Positions 1 through 8,373 of a stretch of DNA of 64,000 nt are shown one piece after another. The stretch's first letter is position 1, and every line of letters begins with the position of its first letter. The notes beneath the pieces were generated by a model, which had not been told where the DNA came from, did not search any database, and worked only from the letters and a program-made list of their open reading frames with translations. A program made the translations under genes and the position numbers. Where the stretch lies: the NCBI RefSeq assembly GCF_001746915.1, contig NZ_MJGC01000048.1, positions 1 through 64,000 on the forward strand. Reading direction: 5' to 3'. The DNA is from Desertifilum tharense IPPAS B-1220 (GTDB taxonomy: Bacteria > Cyanobacteriota > Cyanobacteriia > Cyanobacteriales > Desertifilaceae).

Positions 1-5
1 CCTTT

Positions 6-125
6 TCCTGGTGCTGTTAGCGTGGTGGAACCACACCGAAACCATCCCGAACTCGGAGGTGAAACGCTACTGCGGCGACGATAGTTGGAGGGTTGCCTCC
101 TGCCACAATAGCTCAGTGCCAGGTT
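6..125 (+). rRNA. rrf: 5S ribosomal RNA
   Basis: The segment has the 5S hallmarks: a 5' TCCTGGTG arm that pairs with a 3' CAGTGCCAGG arm, and the conserved block CCATCCCGAACTCGG in between. At about 120 nt it has the usual length. It lies at the window edge, so the 16S and 23S genes are presumably just outside to the left. The ends are set from the closing stem and could be off by one or two bases. Confidence 0.95.
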
Positions 126-136
126 CTTATTTACTC

Positions 137-180
137 AAAACCTCTGTATGATTCACTTCAATACAGAGGTTTTTGGTTTT
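137..180 (+). terminator. Rho-independent terminator of the rRNA operon
   Basis: A perfect 13-bp inverted repeat (137-149 with 161-173, arms AAAACCTCTGTAT / ATACAGAGGTTTT) encloses an 11-nt loop and runs into a T-rich stretch. It starts about a dozen bases after the 5S 3' end, as expected for the end of an rRNA operon. Confidence 0.92.
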
Positions 181-246
181 AATTAATTTGTTAGATCAGC
201 GAAGCGAGAGGAGGAGGTTGATCTCCCCTCCTCTCGCAAAAGGCGT

Positions 247-3200
247 TTATGCCGGTCTCGGTAAACGTCCTTCTGCCCGACCAAATAGCAAGTAATGTTC
301 AAAACCGCTTCGGAAACCGCCTTGAGCTATAACTTGGGCGACCGCCGGATATTGAGAGCGGTAGAAACTTTCGCTAAACAGGGGACTGGGATCGCGACCT
401 TCTGATTGTCCGAAAAGAATGTAGTGCTGGAAACCACTGGTAAATGCACCTCTAGAGACTGCTTCTGCAACAGCAGGGTTCGCATTTAAGTAAAATGCTT
501 CATCGAATAGTTGTAGACGAGGTTCGCGACCTTCAAATTGACCAAATTGAAGATAGTGTTGAATGCCACTGGCAAAGGAGCCTTGAACGATCGCATCCCG
601 AACTGCTGGATTTTGAGCTACATACTCTGCATTACTAAATAGGGCGCTGGGATCGCGACCTTCAAAAATGCCAAACTGAATGAAGTGACTAAACGCACTC
701 GGCATTTGACCTTGGGCGATCGCATCTGCCACTTGGGGATTTTGAGACAGGTAGAAACTGGTATTAAACAAAGGACTGGGATCGCGTCCCTCAAATTGCC
801 CAAATTGCAAATAGTGATCGAATCCGCTGCGGAAGTTTCCGCGATTAACTTCTTGAGCAACTGCTGGATTTAACGCCAGGTAATAGCTTTCGTCAAAAAG
901 TAGGCGGGCTGGATCTTGGAGGTTTACGCCTCCTAAGCGTCCCTGCGCCCCAAAGAACACGTTAAACCGATCTAAGGGTAAAAATAGCGTCCGGTCGATA
1001 ATCGCCGGGGGCGGTGGGGCAAACGGGGGCGGCTCCGGCGGTGGGGGGGGGGGGGGAGGTGGCGGCGCTGTCGGCGGAGTGGGATCGACAGGAGGAGCCG
1101 GGGCCGGAACTGGAGAGGGTGAAGGCGGTGGCGAGACAGGGGTACTAAAGTCATCATTAATAATCGTGCCAATCGCTCGCGAATCCCTGACTACTGCCTC
1201 TGTCACATTGCTGAGAACCACAAAGAAAGTTTCGTCAGGTTCGATGCGCGTATCACCAATAACCGGAACAGCAATTGTTTTCTGAGTTTCTCCTGGCGCG
1301 AAGCTCAAAGAACCGCTCACCGCTTGATAATCTTCCCCTGCCCGTGCCGTTCCATCTTCTGTGGTATAGTTCAGCGTGACTGGGACGATACCTGGGCGAT
1401 CGAGTTGGACGGTAAATATAGCATTCGTCGTGCCAGCATTTCCTTCGGGAACGGCTACATCCCCAATTCTCACCGCCGGTAAATCATCATCGAGAATAGT
1501 ACCAACCGCTTGATTCGTCGTTATTGTGCCGCGCGCCGCCCCTGTTAAGCGGACAAAGAACCTTTCTGTGGGTTCAATGACATTATCAGCAATCACAGGT
1601 ACTGTAATCGTTTTTTCCGTTTCTCCAGGGGCAAACGTGAGCGTTCCAGAGGTGGCTTGGTAGTCTTGTCCCGCCCTCGCCGTATCATCAGCCGTTGTAT
1701 AAGTCACCGTGACAGGAACAATCGTTGGCGTTGAAAGCCGCACCACAAAGTTAAAATCTGTTGTGCCATTAGTGCCTTCAATTTCTGTCACCCCTTGAAT
1801 ATCAATCCCTGGGACTGGAATTAAAAAGTTACCAAAGTTGGCATTTTGCTCTACCTCGCCCGGTTCTAGGGTAATCCGATAAGGTTCATCTTGATCTAGA
1901 CCGGGATTTTCAGCCGGGAACGTTTGAATATAGCCTTCAGGGACAATCTCTCGAACCACATAATCGCCAGCCACCAGATTATCAAACGTATAACGTCCTG
2001 ATGCATCAGTGACAGCCACTCGTTCGCCTTCATCTAAAATGCCATCATCATTGAGGTCTAGGAAGATGGTGACGCCTGCTAATCCGGGTTCCCCAGGATC
2101 GCGGCGTTGGTTGTTATTGCGATCGTCCCACTTAATCCCCGAAATTAAGAGATCGTCGTCAATAATCGTTGCAGTTCCTCGACCTTCATTGGCTAAGGCC
2201 GCTCCTGAAGCATTGCTGAGTTGGAGAAAGAAAGTTTCATTCACTTCGGGTACAGTATCGCCAATTACTTGTACCGTGACCTGTTTTTCAGTCTCGCCGG
2301 GGGCAAACGTGAGGCTACCCGTAACTGGCGTGAAATCAGTCCCGGCTGTAGCTGTCCCGGCAACGGTTGTGTAATTAACGGTTACGGGTAAATCTCCAGG
2401 CGTTAAACTTACGGTAAAAACGGCATTGCGAGTTCCTGTGTCTCCTTCTGTCACTGTAAGATTGCTAACCGAGAGAAAGAGTTGATCGTCCTCAAGAATC
2501 GTGACGGTGGCTTGTTCGTTCCCTAAAACTGCATTGCCAGATGGGTTGGATAGCTGAACGAAGAATGTTTCGTTCATTTCCACCACTGTATCGCCAATCA
2601 CGGGGACGCGGATGGTTTGGGTATCTTGGTTGGGTGCAAAGGTAAGCGTCCCGCTGACGGCCTCGTAATCTTCTCCAGCGGTTGCAGTTCCATCGGAGGT
2701 TGAATAGGTGACGGTGACGGCTTGATTAATCGGTTGGGAGAGGCGAACGGTGACTAAAGCATCAGTGGTTCCCGTGTCGCCTTCAGTGATGGAGGCGTTC
2801 TGGATAAAAATTTGTAATTCATCGTCGTCAATAATTGTACCGCTGCCTTGAGCAACGCCAATCGTAGCGCCTTCTGAGGGACTCAGGAGTTGTACGTCAA
2901 AGGTGCGTTCTGGGTCGGCATCCACAATATTGTTACCGAAGACTGGAACAGTGACGGTTCGTGAAGTTTCGGTTGAACCGAAGACTAAGGTGCGGGTAAT
3001 AGCTCGATAATCTTCTGGAGAAACGGCGGTGACATCGTTGGTTTGAAACACTACCGAGACGACATCTGTACTGGTGCGGTCTAGGGAAACTGTGAATACG
3101 GCATTGGTGACATCGCCTAAATCTCCTTCAGTTACAGTGACGCTATTGATCCGAAACGTATCAAACACGGACTGATAGGCGTGCATGAGTTTGGGTTCAA

Positions 3201-3951
3201 AGGCTAGGGGCGATTCAATTGAGCCGGTTTGAACTTCCAGTATCCAATCACCTCCTAAGTTAGCATTGCCAGTGCGGTTAATGGAGGCGGCGACATCTGC
3301 ACCCGTGAGTTGACTGAGTTGTTGAATAAAGTTTAATCCGACTGTTCCGGCTGCAACATCGCACCCATACAGGAGAATATCAGCCCCTGTCATTAAGGCA
3401 TTTTTCCAAGAGGCGATCGCGCTTTGGTAGGCGTTTAAACTTGTTCCATCTAGCAGCGTATTGCCCAATTGCAGGCTTCCCGGCTGCCCGAAGGAAACGA
3501 TATGTACGCTACTGACGTGGGTTCGTCCGGCTAACACCTGACTAATTTGGGCAACCCCATCCTGTTGAGCATCTAGAACTACCACTTCGGCTCCCGGTGC
3601 GACGCCGGAAACCAAATGGGCGACATCGCTAACGGCGGCGTCAATGAAAACGATCGCCTGTCCGGGTTGAGTGCTAAAATCAACCCCCGGCATCGATTCC
3701 TCAGCTTGCCAGTTTGGGGCATCTACGACTGGGGGTAGCGAAAACGGAGAATGGGAAAGGGTGGGTAAAAGAAAATTTTCTGGATCGCCTAGACTCTTTA
3801 AATCAAAAACGGGACTTGGGATTTCCTCCATTCCCCCTAGATTAGGATGATAGGAAGAAGTTGATGGGAGATCTAGTCCACCTACCTGAAATTGAGGATT
3901 CTGATTTAGAGGCGAGGGGGAATTGAGATCGACTGACTCGCTCAAGGTCAC
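247..3951 (-). CDS. DUF4347 / Calx-beta / SdrD-B-like surface protein with C-terminal 45-residue repeats
   Basis: A 1234-residue protein that looks extracellular or surface-exposed. Residues about 95-260 match DUF4347 (IVFID near the start, LLYGCDVA in the middle, GGDWILE near the end). Three Calx-beta repeats follow (about 263-600; each has VTEGD or ITEGD near its start and ends in an IIDDD- or ILEDD-type motif). Next come an SdrD B-like domain (about 600-708, starting GIKWDDRNNN), two more Calx-beta repeats (about 712-935), a proline-rich linker and five ~45-residue repeats (about 1010-1234) with the pattern F-x(3)-Y-x(3)-NPAV ... HY-x(2)-FG-x(2)-EGR. Calx-beta and SdrD-B domains are typically calcium-binding or adhesive. 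The start is GTG, supported by GAGGAG about 7 bases upstream. No classical signal peptide is evident, as is common in DUF4347 proteins. The linker is encoded by a G14 run (1043-1056). Role in adhesion or motility is inferred. Confidence 0.85.
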   Translation of the reverse strand: MTLSESVDLNSPSPLNQNPQFQVGGLDLPSTSSYHPNLGGMEEIPSPVFDLKSLGDPENFLLPTLSHSPFSLPPVVDAPNWQAEESMPGVDFSTQPGQAIVFIDAAVSDVAHLVSGVAPGAEVVVLDAQQDGVAQISQVLAGRTHVSSVHIVSFGQPGSLQLGNTLLDGTSLNAYQSAIASWKNALMTGADILLYGCDVAAGTVGLNFIQQLSQLTGADVAASINRTGNANLGGDWILEVQTGSIESPLAFEPKLMHAYQSVFDTFRINSVTVTEGDLGDVTNAVFTVSLDRTSTDVVSVVFQTNDVTAVSPEDYRAITRTLVFGSTETSRTVTVPVFGNNIVDADPERTFDVQLLSPSEGATIGVAQGSGTIIDDDELQIFIQNASITEGDTGTTDALVTVRLSQPINQAVTVTYSTSDGTATAGEDYEAVSGTLTFAPNQDTQTIRVPVIGDTVVEMNETFFVQLSNPSGNAVLGNEQATVTILEDDQLFLSVSNLTVTEGDTGTRNAVFTVSLTPGDLPVTVNYTTVAGTATAGTDFTPVTGSLTFAPGETEKQVTVQVIGDTVPEVNETFFLQLSNASGAALANEGRGTATIIDDDLLISGIKWDDRNNNQRRDPGEPGLAGVTIFLDLNDDGILDEGERVAVTDASGRYTFDNLVAGDYVVREIVPEGYIQTFPAENPGLDQDEPYRITLEPGEVEQNANFGNFLIPVPGIDIQGVTEIEGTNGTTDFNFVVRLSTPTIVPVTVTYTTADDTARAGQDYQATSGTLTFAPGETEKTITVPVIADNVIEPTERFFVRLTGAARGTITTNQAVGTILDDDLPAVRIGDVAVPEGNAGTTNAIFTVQLDRPGIVPVTLNYTTEDGTARAGEDYQAVSGSLSFAPGETQKTIAVPVIGDTRIEPDETFFVVLSNVTEAVVRDSRAIGTIINDDFSTPVSPPPSPSPVPAPAPPVDPTPPTAPPPPPPPPPPEPPPFAPPPPAIIDRTLFLPLDRFNVFFGAQGRLGGVNLQDPARLLFDESYYLALNPAVAQEVNRGNFRSGFDHYLQFGQFEGRDPSPLFNTSFYLSQNPQVADAIAQGQMPSAFSHFIQFGIFEGRDPSALFSNAEYVAQNPAVRDAIVQGSFASGIQHYLQFGQFEGREPRLQLFDEAFYLNANPAVAEAVSRGAFTSGFQHYILFGQSEGRDPSPLFSESFYRSQYPAVAQVIAQGGFRSGFEHYLLFGRAEGRLPRPA
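1043..1056. repeat. G14 homopolymer inside the polyproline linker
   Basis: Fourteen consecutive G on the plus strand (C on the coding strand) encode four of ten consecutive prolines, at about residue 965 of the Calx-beta protein. The reading frame is open here. A change of one base would remove the five C-terminal repeats from the product. Confidence 0.9.
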
Positions 3952-4160
3952 TGTCTTTACTCCTCACAGCACGTTGATTGGGTCAGGTAATAGTGAGATT
4001 GGTTGTGGTGATGATTGCCCCTGACCTTAGCAAGCAACCACTCAACAGGGATAAGAAACGACGCAACAGTGCTTATTTGCTTTAATTTTTATAACTTATC
4101 CTGTTTGTCGGCCATTGCTTCAAATTTGAGAATTGTTGCGCTCCTCGCACGCGATCGCGC

Positions 4161-5465
4161 TTACCCTCGTTCTAGGGAAGATAAAGCAATTTCCGCTTGA
4201 AGAAAGTCTACAAATTGGCGGGCCGTTCGTCCAGAGCGACCATTGTGACGGGTTGCCCATTGCAAGGCGCGATCGCGAATATCCTCCCAAGATAGATCGA
4301 GGGCGGCTAACTGAGCCAAATGGCGGACAATTTCTAGATAGGTGTCTTGATTGGCGCTTTCAAAGGTCAGCGTTAAGCCAAAGCGATCGCTAAACGAGAG
4401 TTTTTCTTGTACTGTATCCCAAGCATTCACTTCTTCGGCATTGCTGGGACGAGGGCGATCGCTAAAAAACTCGCGAATCAAGTGGCGACGGTTAGAGGTG
4501 GCATAGACTACCATATTTTGGGGTCGTGCCGTCAAGTTCCCTTCTAACACCACCTTGAGCGATTTAAATGCATCATCATCCTCTTCAAACGATAAATCAT
4601 CTACAAAGATAATAAACTTCTGAGGCAGACTTCGCAGGCGCTCTACAATTTCTGGCAGGTGGGTTAACTCCGACTTGCCCACTTCAATTAAGCGAAGATG
4701 CTCGTATCGATGCAACAATCCCTTCACTAAAGACGATTTACCGCTACCTCGACTCCCGTAAAGCAGAACATGCAACGCCGGGTAGCCGGCTAATAAAAAT
4801 TCTGTATTTTTGAGTAAAGCCTCTCGTTGGGCATCATATCCGGCCAATTCTTCTAACTGAATCGGATCGGGAACTGCAATGCCGATCAGTTGTCCTGTAG
4901 AGTAACGAAAGGCGCGGAACCGAGCAAACAATCCCACCCCATGCTGACGATAATACTGAGCTAACTCTGGAAGAGCCTTAGCCCAATTATTACTCTGTTG
5001 CAAAAAATGGGGCGCTTGAGCCTCTACAACCCAGACGGTGGGCATTTTAGGCAGTTCAGCCACCTGCTGCACCCACTGAGCCAGCAATTGACAATCGCAG
5101 TTATAAATATCTTGTAGCACCTGTAAGTCAGACTGAGCCGCCTTAACGAGCGCTAGAGGTAGGGTTGCTAAGTCTTGATGTTGGGCTTGCTGGGTAAACG
5201 GATTCTCCGATTGTAGAATCTGTTGAATCAAAAAATCGGGCCAAGTTTGTCCGGTTTGAGCGATCGCGCTAAACCAATTCCCATAGGCTTGCAAGCAATG
5301 ATTGATATTAATCTCAACCTGAGTCAAGGTATTGAGGAGATGAAGAAACGCTTGACTTGCAGGGTTTCGCCAAACATCTTGGTAGAGTAACAAAGAGGCA
5401 GCTTGGCGTTGCAGGGTTTGAATATTCGCGATCGCGATACTGTCAAGTTTAGGCATAATTGCCAT
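4161..5465 (-). CDS. DUF815-type AAA ATPase
   Basis: About 434 residues. The C-terminal half is an AAA-type ATPase with Walker A GSRGSGKSS and Walker B FIIFVDDLSF, followed by the family-typical stretch in which a helper sequence (VVYATSNRRHL, then EFFSDRP) precedes the sensor region. This is the pattern of DUF815 proteins, predicted ATPases with no firmly assigned role. The N-terminal half (about 1-190) is helical, without a recognised domain. An upstream TTG (5498) would add 11 residues; ATG at 5465 or 5456 is preferred, although none has a clear Shine-Dalgarno. It is transcribed divergently from the DUF4346 gene and is upstream of the Calx-beta gene on the same strand, with a 209-bp gap, so the two are probably transcribed separately. 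Confidence 0.85.
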   Translation of the reverse strand: MAIMPKLDSIAIANIQTLQRQAASLLLYQDVWRNPASQAFLHLLNTLTQVEININHCLQAYGNWFSAIAQTGQTWPDFLIQQILQSENPFTQQAQHQDLATLPLALVKAAQSDLQVLQDIYNCDCQLLAQWVQQVAELPKMPTVWVVEAQAPHFLQQSNNWAKALPELAQYYRQHGVGLFARFRAFRYSTGQLIGIAVPDPIQLEELAGYDAQREALLKNTEFLLAGYPALHVLLYGSRGSGKSSLVKGLLHRYEHLRLIEVGKSELTHLPEIVERLRSLPQKFIIFVDDLSFEEDDDAFKSLKVVLEGNLTARPQNMVVYATSNRRHLIREFFSDRPRPSNAEEVNAWDTVQEKLSFSDRFGLTLTFESANQDTYLEIVRHLAQLAALDLSWEDIRDRALQWATRHNGRSGRTARQFVDFLQAEIALSSLERG

Positions 5466-5579
5466 TTTAGAGCGTCCGAGGACACTTCGATCGCTCAAAA
5501 TTCGCTTTCACTAACGCCACGAGCGATCGCGCTTTTTCTTAGACTAGGAAAAGCATCTTTTCATCTTAATTTTCAGCTA

Positions 5580-5963
5580 ATGAACCCAACTGCCCAAACC
5601 ATCACTAAAATTGACGAACAACTCTCCAAACGAGAGATCGAACTCGATCCAGGCGGCTATTTCATTATTTACTTAGATCGAGAGGCAAAACTCATTTGTG
5701 CCAAGCACTATACCAACGTCATTAACGATCGCGGTTTAGCCGTCGATCCCGAAACCGGAGAAGTCATTCCCGCACGCGGAAAAGTTAACCGCACCGCCGA
5801 AACCCTATTTACCGGGAAAACAGCCAAAGAAGTGTGCGTCAAGATTTTCGAGCAAACTCACCCCTCGCCTGTCACCTTACTCGATCATGCGGCTTATTTA
5901 GGGCGAGAATTGGTCAGAGCCGAGATGGCTCTGATTCATGCTCAAGAGTACGTGCAAGATTAA
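5580..5963 (+). CDS. DUF4346 domain-containing protein
   Basis: A 127-residue protein starting MNPTAQTITK. Its core has the features of the cyanobacterial DUF4346 family: DPGGYFIIYLDRE, NVINDRGLA, DPETGEVIPARGK and, at the end, LLDHAAYLGREL. The full family length seems present. The open frame continues upstream, but the ATG at 5580 gives the usual length and avoids overlap with the divergent ATPase gene. The function of the family is unknown to me; related domains occur fused to pterin-binding dihydropteroate synthase-like proteins in other organisms, so a link to one-carbon metabolism is only a guess. Its stop codon abuts that of the convergent psb32 gene. Confidence 0.85.
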   Translation: MNPTAQTITKIDEQLSKREIELDPGGYFIIYLDREAKLICAKHYTNVINDRGLAVDPETGEVIPARGKVNRTAETLFTGKTAKEVCVKIFEQTHPSPVTLLDHAAYLGRELVRAEMALIHAQEYVQD

Positions 5964-6662
5964 CTATTTGGCATAAAAAAGATAGTAAGTCGCCATTGGG
6001 ATAACCGTTGCCGCAATCAACAAAGCCACCACCCAAACGATCGCATTGCTTTCTTGGGTTTCTTCTGGGGTGGCGAACGTGCCTTCAACCTTCACCCGAT
6101 CTGCCACTACTGGCGGGCCAGGATCGGGCTGACCAGATAGCACTAAGCTGAGGCGATCGCTAGCATCTAATAGGGCTTGATTGTACTTATCTCCCTCGCG
6201 CAGGGGAACTTGCAGGGTTTCTGAAGCAACGCTTTGAGCAATCTCTTCAGACAAGACTGTCTTTACCTTTTCCCCCGTGCGAATGGCCGAGTTATTCGTA
6301 ACCACGTCCAAAACTAACAGAGTTTGATTGGCTTGGGCTTCAGGCGTGGGAAACCACTTTTGAAACAATTGATCGGCAAAGGTTTCAATGGTTTCCCCAT
6401 AGTCGAGGCGACGAATCGTCACAAACCGCACCTCTTGACCCGTTTCTTGGGCCAATTGTTCGACTTGCTCGCTAATTTTACCTTCATTGAGACGGCTAAT
6501 TTTATCGCCATCATCAATCACCCAAGTGGGTTCGCCCGGATTAACTTGCGGAATTTGATAAACTCCAGTAGCGCTTGCTGGGAGTGCAAACCCTCCCCAG
6601 AGCCATGCTCCCAATAGCAGCGGCAGAATGTAATAGGACAAGTATCGGTGTAATCGTTGCAT
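5964..6662 (-). CDS. psb32: Photosystem II repair protein Psb32 (TPM domain)
   Basis: A 232-residue membrane-associated protein. It has an N-terminal signal/transmembrane segment (about 9-31, ending ALPASA), a TPM domain (about 45-180, including WVIDDGDKISRLNE and LLVLDVVTNNSAIRTG), and a C-terminal transmembrane helix (about 207-229) followed by a short tail. This is the architecture of cyanobacterial Psb32, a thylakoid protein that protects photosystem II from photodamage and speeds its repair. It is convergent with the DUF4346 gene (stops adjacent) and divergent from surE, with about 130 bp between starts. The ATG start places the signal helix at the extreme N terminus, as in homologues. 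Confidence 0.92.
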   Translation of the reverse strand: MQRLHRYLSYYILPLLLGAWLWGGFALPASATGVYQIPQVNPGEPTWVIDDGDKISRLNEGKISEQVEQLAQETGQEVRFVTIRRLDYGETIETFADQLFQKWFPTPEAQANQTLLVLDVVTNNSAIRTGEKVKTVLSEEIAQSVASETLQVPLREGDKYNQALLDASDRLSLVLSGQPDPGPPVVADRVKVEGTFATPEETQESNAIVWVVALLIAATVIPMATYYLFYAK

Positions 6663-6791
6663 ACGCTTTATTGAAGATGATAAAAATCCTACTGACAGAT
6701 TATCGCTTTTGGGGGATGGAAGGGAGCGATTCGCGTGGGTTCTTCCGGACTATTCTATTGAGGGAGTTCGTTTTAACCTAGATTGAGCAAA

Positions 6792-7469
6792 ATGACGCTA
6801 ATTTTAACCAACGACGATGGCATTGATGCCCCCGGAATTCAGGCTTTACAACAAGCGGTTTCCCAAAAAGCGGTAATTGTAGCGCCTTTGGGTCATTATT
6901 CTGGCTGCGGACATCAAGTCACCACCACTCGACCCATTGCCGTAGAAAAACGCTCTCCCAGCGCCTACGGCATTCAGGGAACGCCCGCCGACTGCACGCG
7001 CCTGGCCTTAACTCAGTTGTTCCCCGATGCTCAATGCGTGCTATCGGGAATTAATGCTGGGGGGAATTTAGGCGTTGATGTCTATATCTCAGGAACCGTC
7101 GCCGCCGTGCGCGAAGCGGCACTGTTAGGCGTACCGGGAATCGCTATTTCTCACTACATCAAAAAAGGTTTGCCGATTGATTGGGAGTTTGCCGCCCAAC
7201 TCACCGCCGGAATTTTAGCCGAATTACTAAGTCAGCCGTGGGAGCCAGGAACCTTCTGGAATGTGAATTTGCCCCATTTAGCACCCGATGCCGATTCTCC
7301 AGAACTGGTTTTTTGTCGGCCCTGCAAGCAGCCATTGCCAGTGAATTACCGCGTTGAGGGCAACGAGTATTATTATGTGGGGAAATATAGCGATCGCCCT
7401 TTGACCCCCGGATCGGATGTCGAGGTTTGCTTTTCAGGTAATGTGGCCATTACGCAGTTAAAGCTCTAA
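6792..7469 (+). CDS. surE: 5'-/3'-nucleotidase SurE
   Basis: A 225-residue metal-dependent nucleotidase that removes phosphate from nucleoside monophosphates, and in some species from short polyphosphates. The N terminus has the diagnostic metal ligands in [10 protein letters not shown] (Asp8, Asp9). The loop GHYSGCGH carries the conserved Ser, and [10 protein letters not shown] carries the conserved Asn; this is the full catalytic set. I start at ATG 6792 because SurE proteins begin two or three residues before the first strand; a TTG three codons upstream is the alternative. It is a little shorter than the bacterial average (about 250) but complete. It stands alone between psb32 (divergent) and tRNA-Asp (opposite strand). 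Confidence 0.93.
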   Translation: MTLILTNDDGIDAPGIQALQQAVSQKAVIVAPLGHYSGCGHQVTTTRPIAVEKRSPSAYGIQGTPADCTRLALTQLFPDAQCVLSGINAGGNLGVDVYISGTVAAVREAALLGVPGIAISHYIKKGLPIDWEFAAQLTAGILAELLSQPWEPGTFWNVNLPHLAPDADSPELVFCRPCKQPLPVNYRVEGNEYYYVGKYSDRPLTPGSDVEVCFSGNVAITQLKL

Positions 7470-7515
7470 TCTTGACTTAAGTCGGATTAAAGCTTGCGTG
7501 ATGTTCTTTTTTCTA

Positions 7516-7589
7516 CGGGACTGACGGGGCTCGAACCCGCAACTTCCGCCGTGACAGGGCGGTGCTCTAACCAATTGAACTACAGTCCC
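7516..7589 (-). tRNA. tRNA-Asp (anticodon GTC)
   Basis: A 74-nt tRNA on the minus strand. The acceptor arm GGGACTG pairs with CAGTCCC, with G as the discriminator base. The anticodon stem CCGCC/GGCGG holds the loop CTGTCAC with anticodon GTC, and the T arm reads GCGGGTTCGAGCCCCGT. The 3' CCA is not encoded, as is common in cyanobacteria. Confidence 0.97.
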
Positions 7590-7830
7590 ATTTTTGACGC
7601 ATCTCCCATTATGCTGCCTTTTTCAGGCTTTGTCAACCCCTTTGCCAAAACTTTTTTGGAGATGGGGTGAGTGAATGGGCGTTCATCTCGCTGACAAACC
7701 GTATTGTAATATACATTGCCCCGTTTAGTAAACCTCAATAATGACCAAAAAACGAATTTCCTTGTGCCAATGGCGCAGCGTTAAACTGAAGGTGCTATGC
7801 CCATAGACCTTCCCACCCGGTCTAAGCCCG

Positions 7831-8373
7831 ATGATTCATCTCCAACTGCCCCTAACGATCCGCGATGCCACCGAAAGCGATTTACCCAGAATCGTCGAGA
7901 TTTATAACACTGCCGTTCCAGGGCGTTTGGCGACAGCAGACCTCGAACCGATTTCTGTAGACAGTCGCCAAGCCTGGTATAACATTCACCATCCCCAAAC
8001 CCGTCCCCTGTGGGTTGCTCAAGTCCGAGAGCAAATTATCGGGTGGCTGAGTTTCCAAGATTTTTATGGTCGTCCGGCTTACAAAGCCACCGCTGAACTC
8101 AGTATTTACATTGCACCAGAACATCGCGGTTGTGGCGTGGGACATCAACTGTTGCACCATGCCATTCAAACGAGTCCCTCGTTAGAGTTAGAAACGCTGT
8201 TGGCGTTTGTATTTGCCCACAATCAACCCAGTTTGCGCCTGTTTGAGAAATTCGGCTTTCAACGCTGGGGGTATTTGCCCAAGGTTGCCCAATTGGATGG
8301 AATTCAGCGAGATTTAGCGATTTTAGGCTTATCGCTGGTTAAACGCGATTCAGCTTGCGTTTCGCGAGGATAA
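7831..8373 (+). CDS. GNAT family N-acetyltransferase (phosphinothricin acetyltransferase-like)
   Basis: A 180-residue acetyl-CoA-dependent N-acetyltransferase. The start IRDATESDLPRIVEIYN is the usual strand-helix of the fold, motif A has LSIYIAPEHRGCGVG (the R-x-x-G-x-G pyrophosphate-binding turn), and motif B has HNQPSLRLFEKFGFQRWG. Overall it resembles the phosphinothricin/methionine-sulfone acetyltransferase (Pat) branch, which acetylates amino groups of amino-acid analogues; the true substrate is unknown. The last 35 bases overlap the convergent GH5 gene, so the C-terminal dozen residues (after LGLSLV) are probably not part of the fold. Confidence 0.88.
   Translation: MIHLQLPLTIRDATESDLPRIVEIYNTAVPGRLATADLEPISVDSRQAWYNIHHPQTRPLWVAQVREQIIGWLSFQDFYGRPAYKATAELSIYIAPEHRGCGVGHQLLHHAIQTSPSLELETLLAFVFAHNQPSLRLFEKFGFQRWGYLPKVAQLDGIQRDLAILGLSLVKRDSACVSRG

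Noticed and set aside
5403..5579. Upstream extension of the DUF4346 gene
   Set aside because: It overlaps the divergent ATPase gene and the family begins near MNPTAQ.
7741..7806. 21-residue open frame after tRNA-Asp
   Set aside because: It is too short, has no helix or family match and no Shine-Dalgarno.
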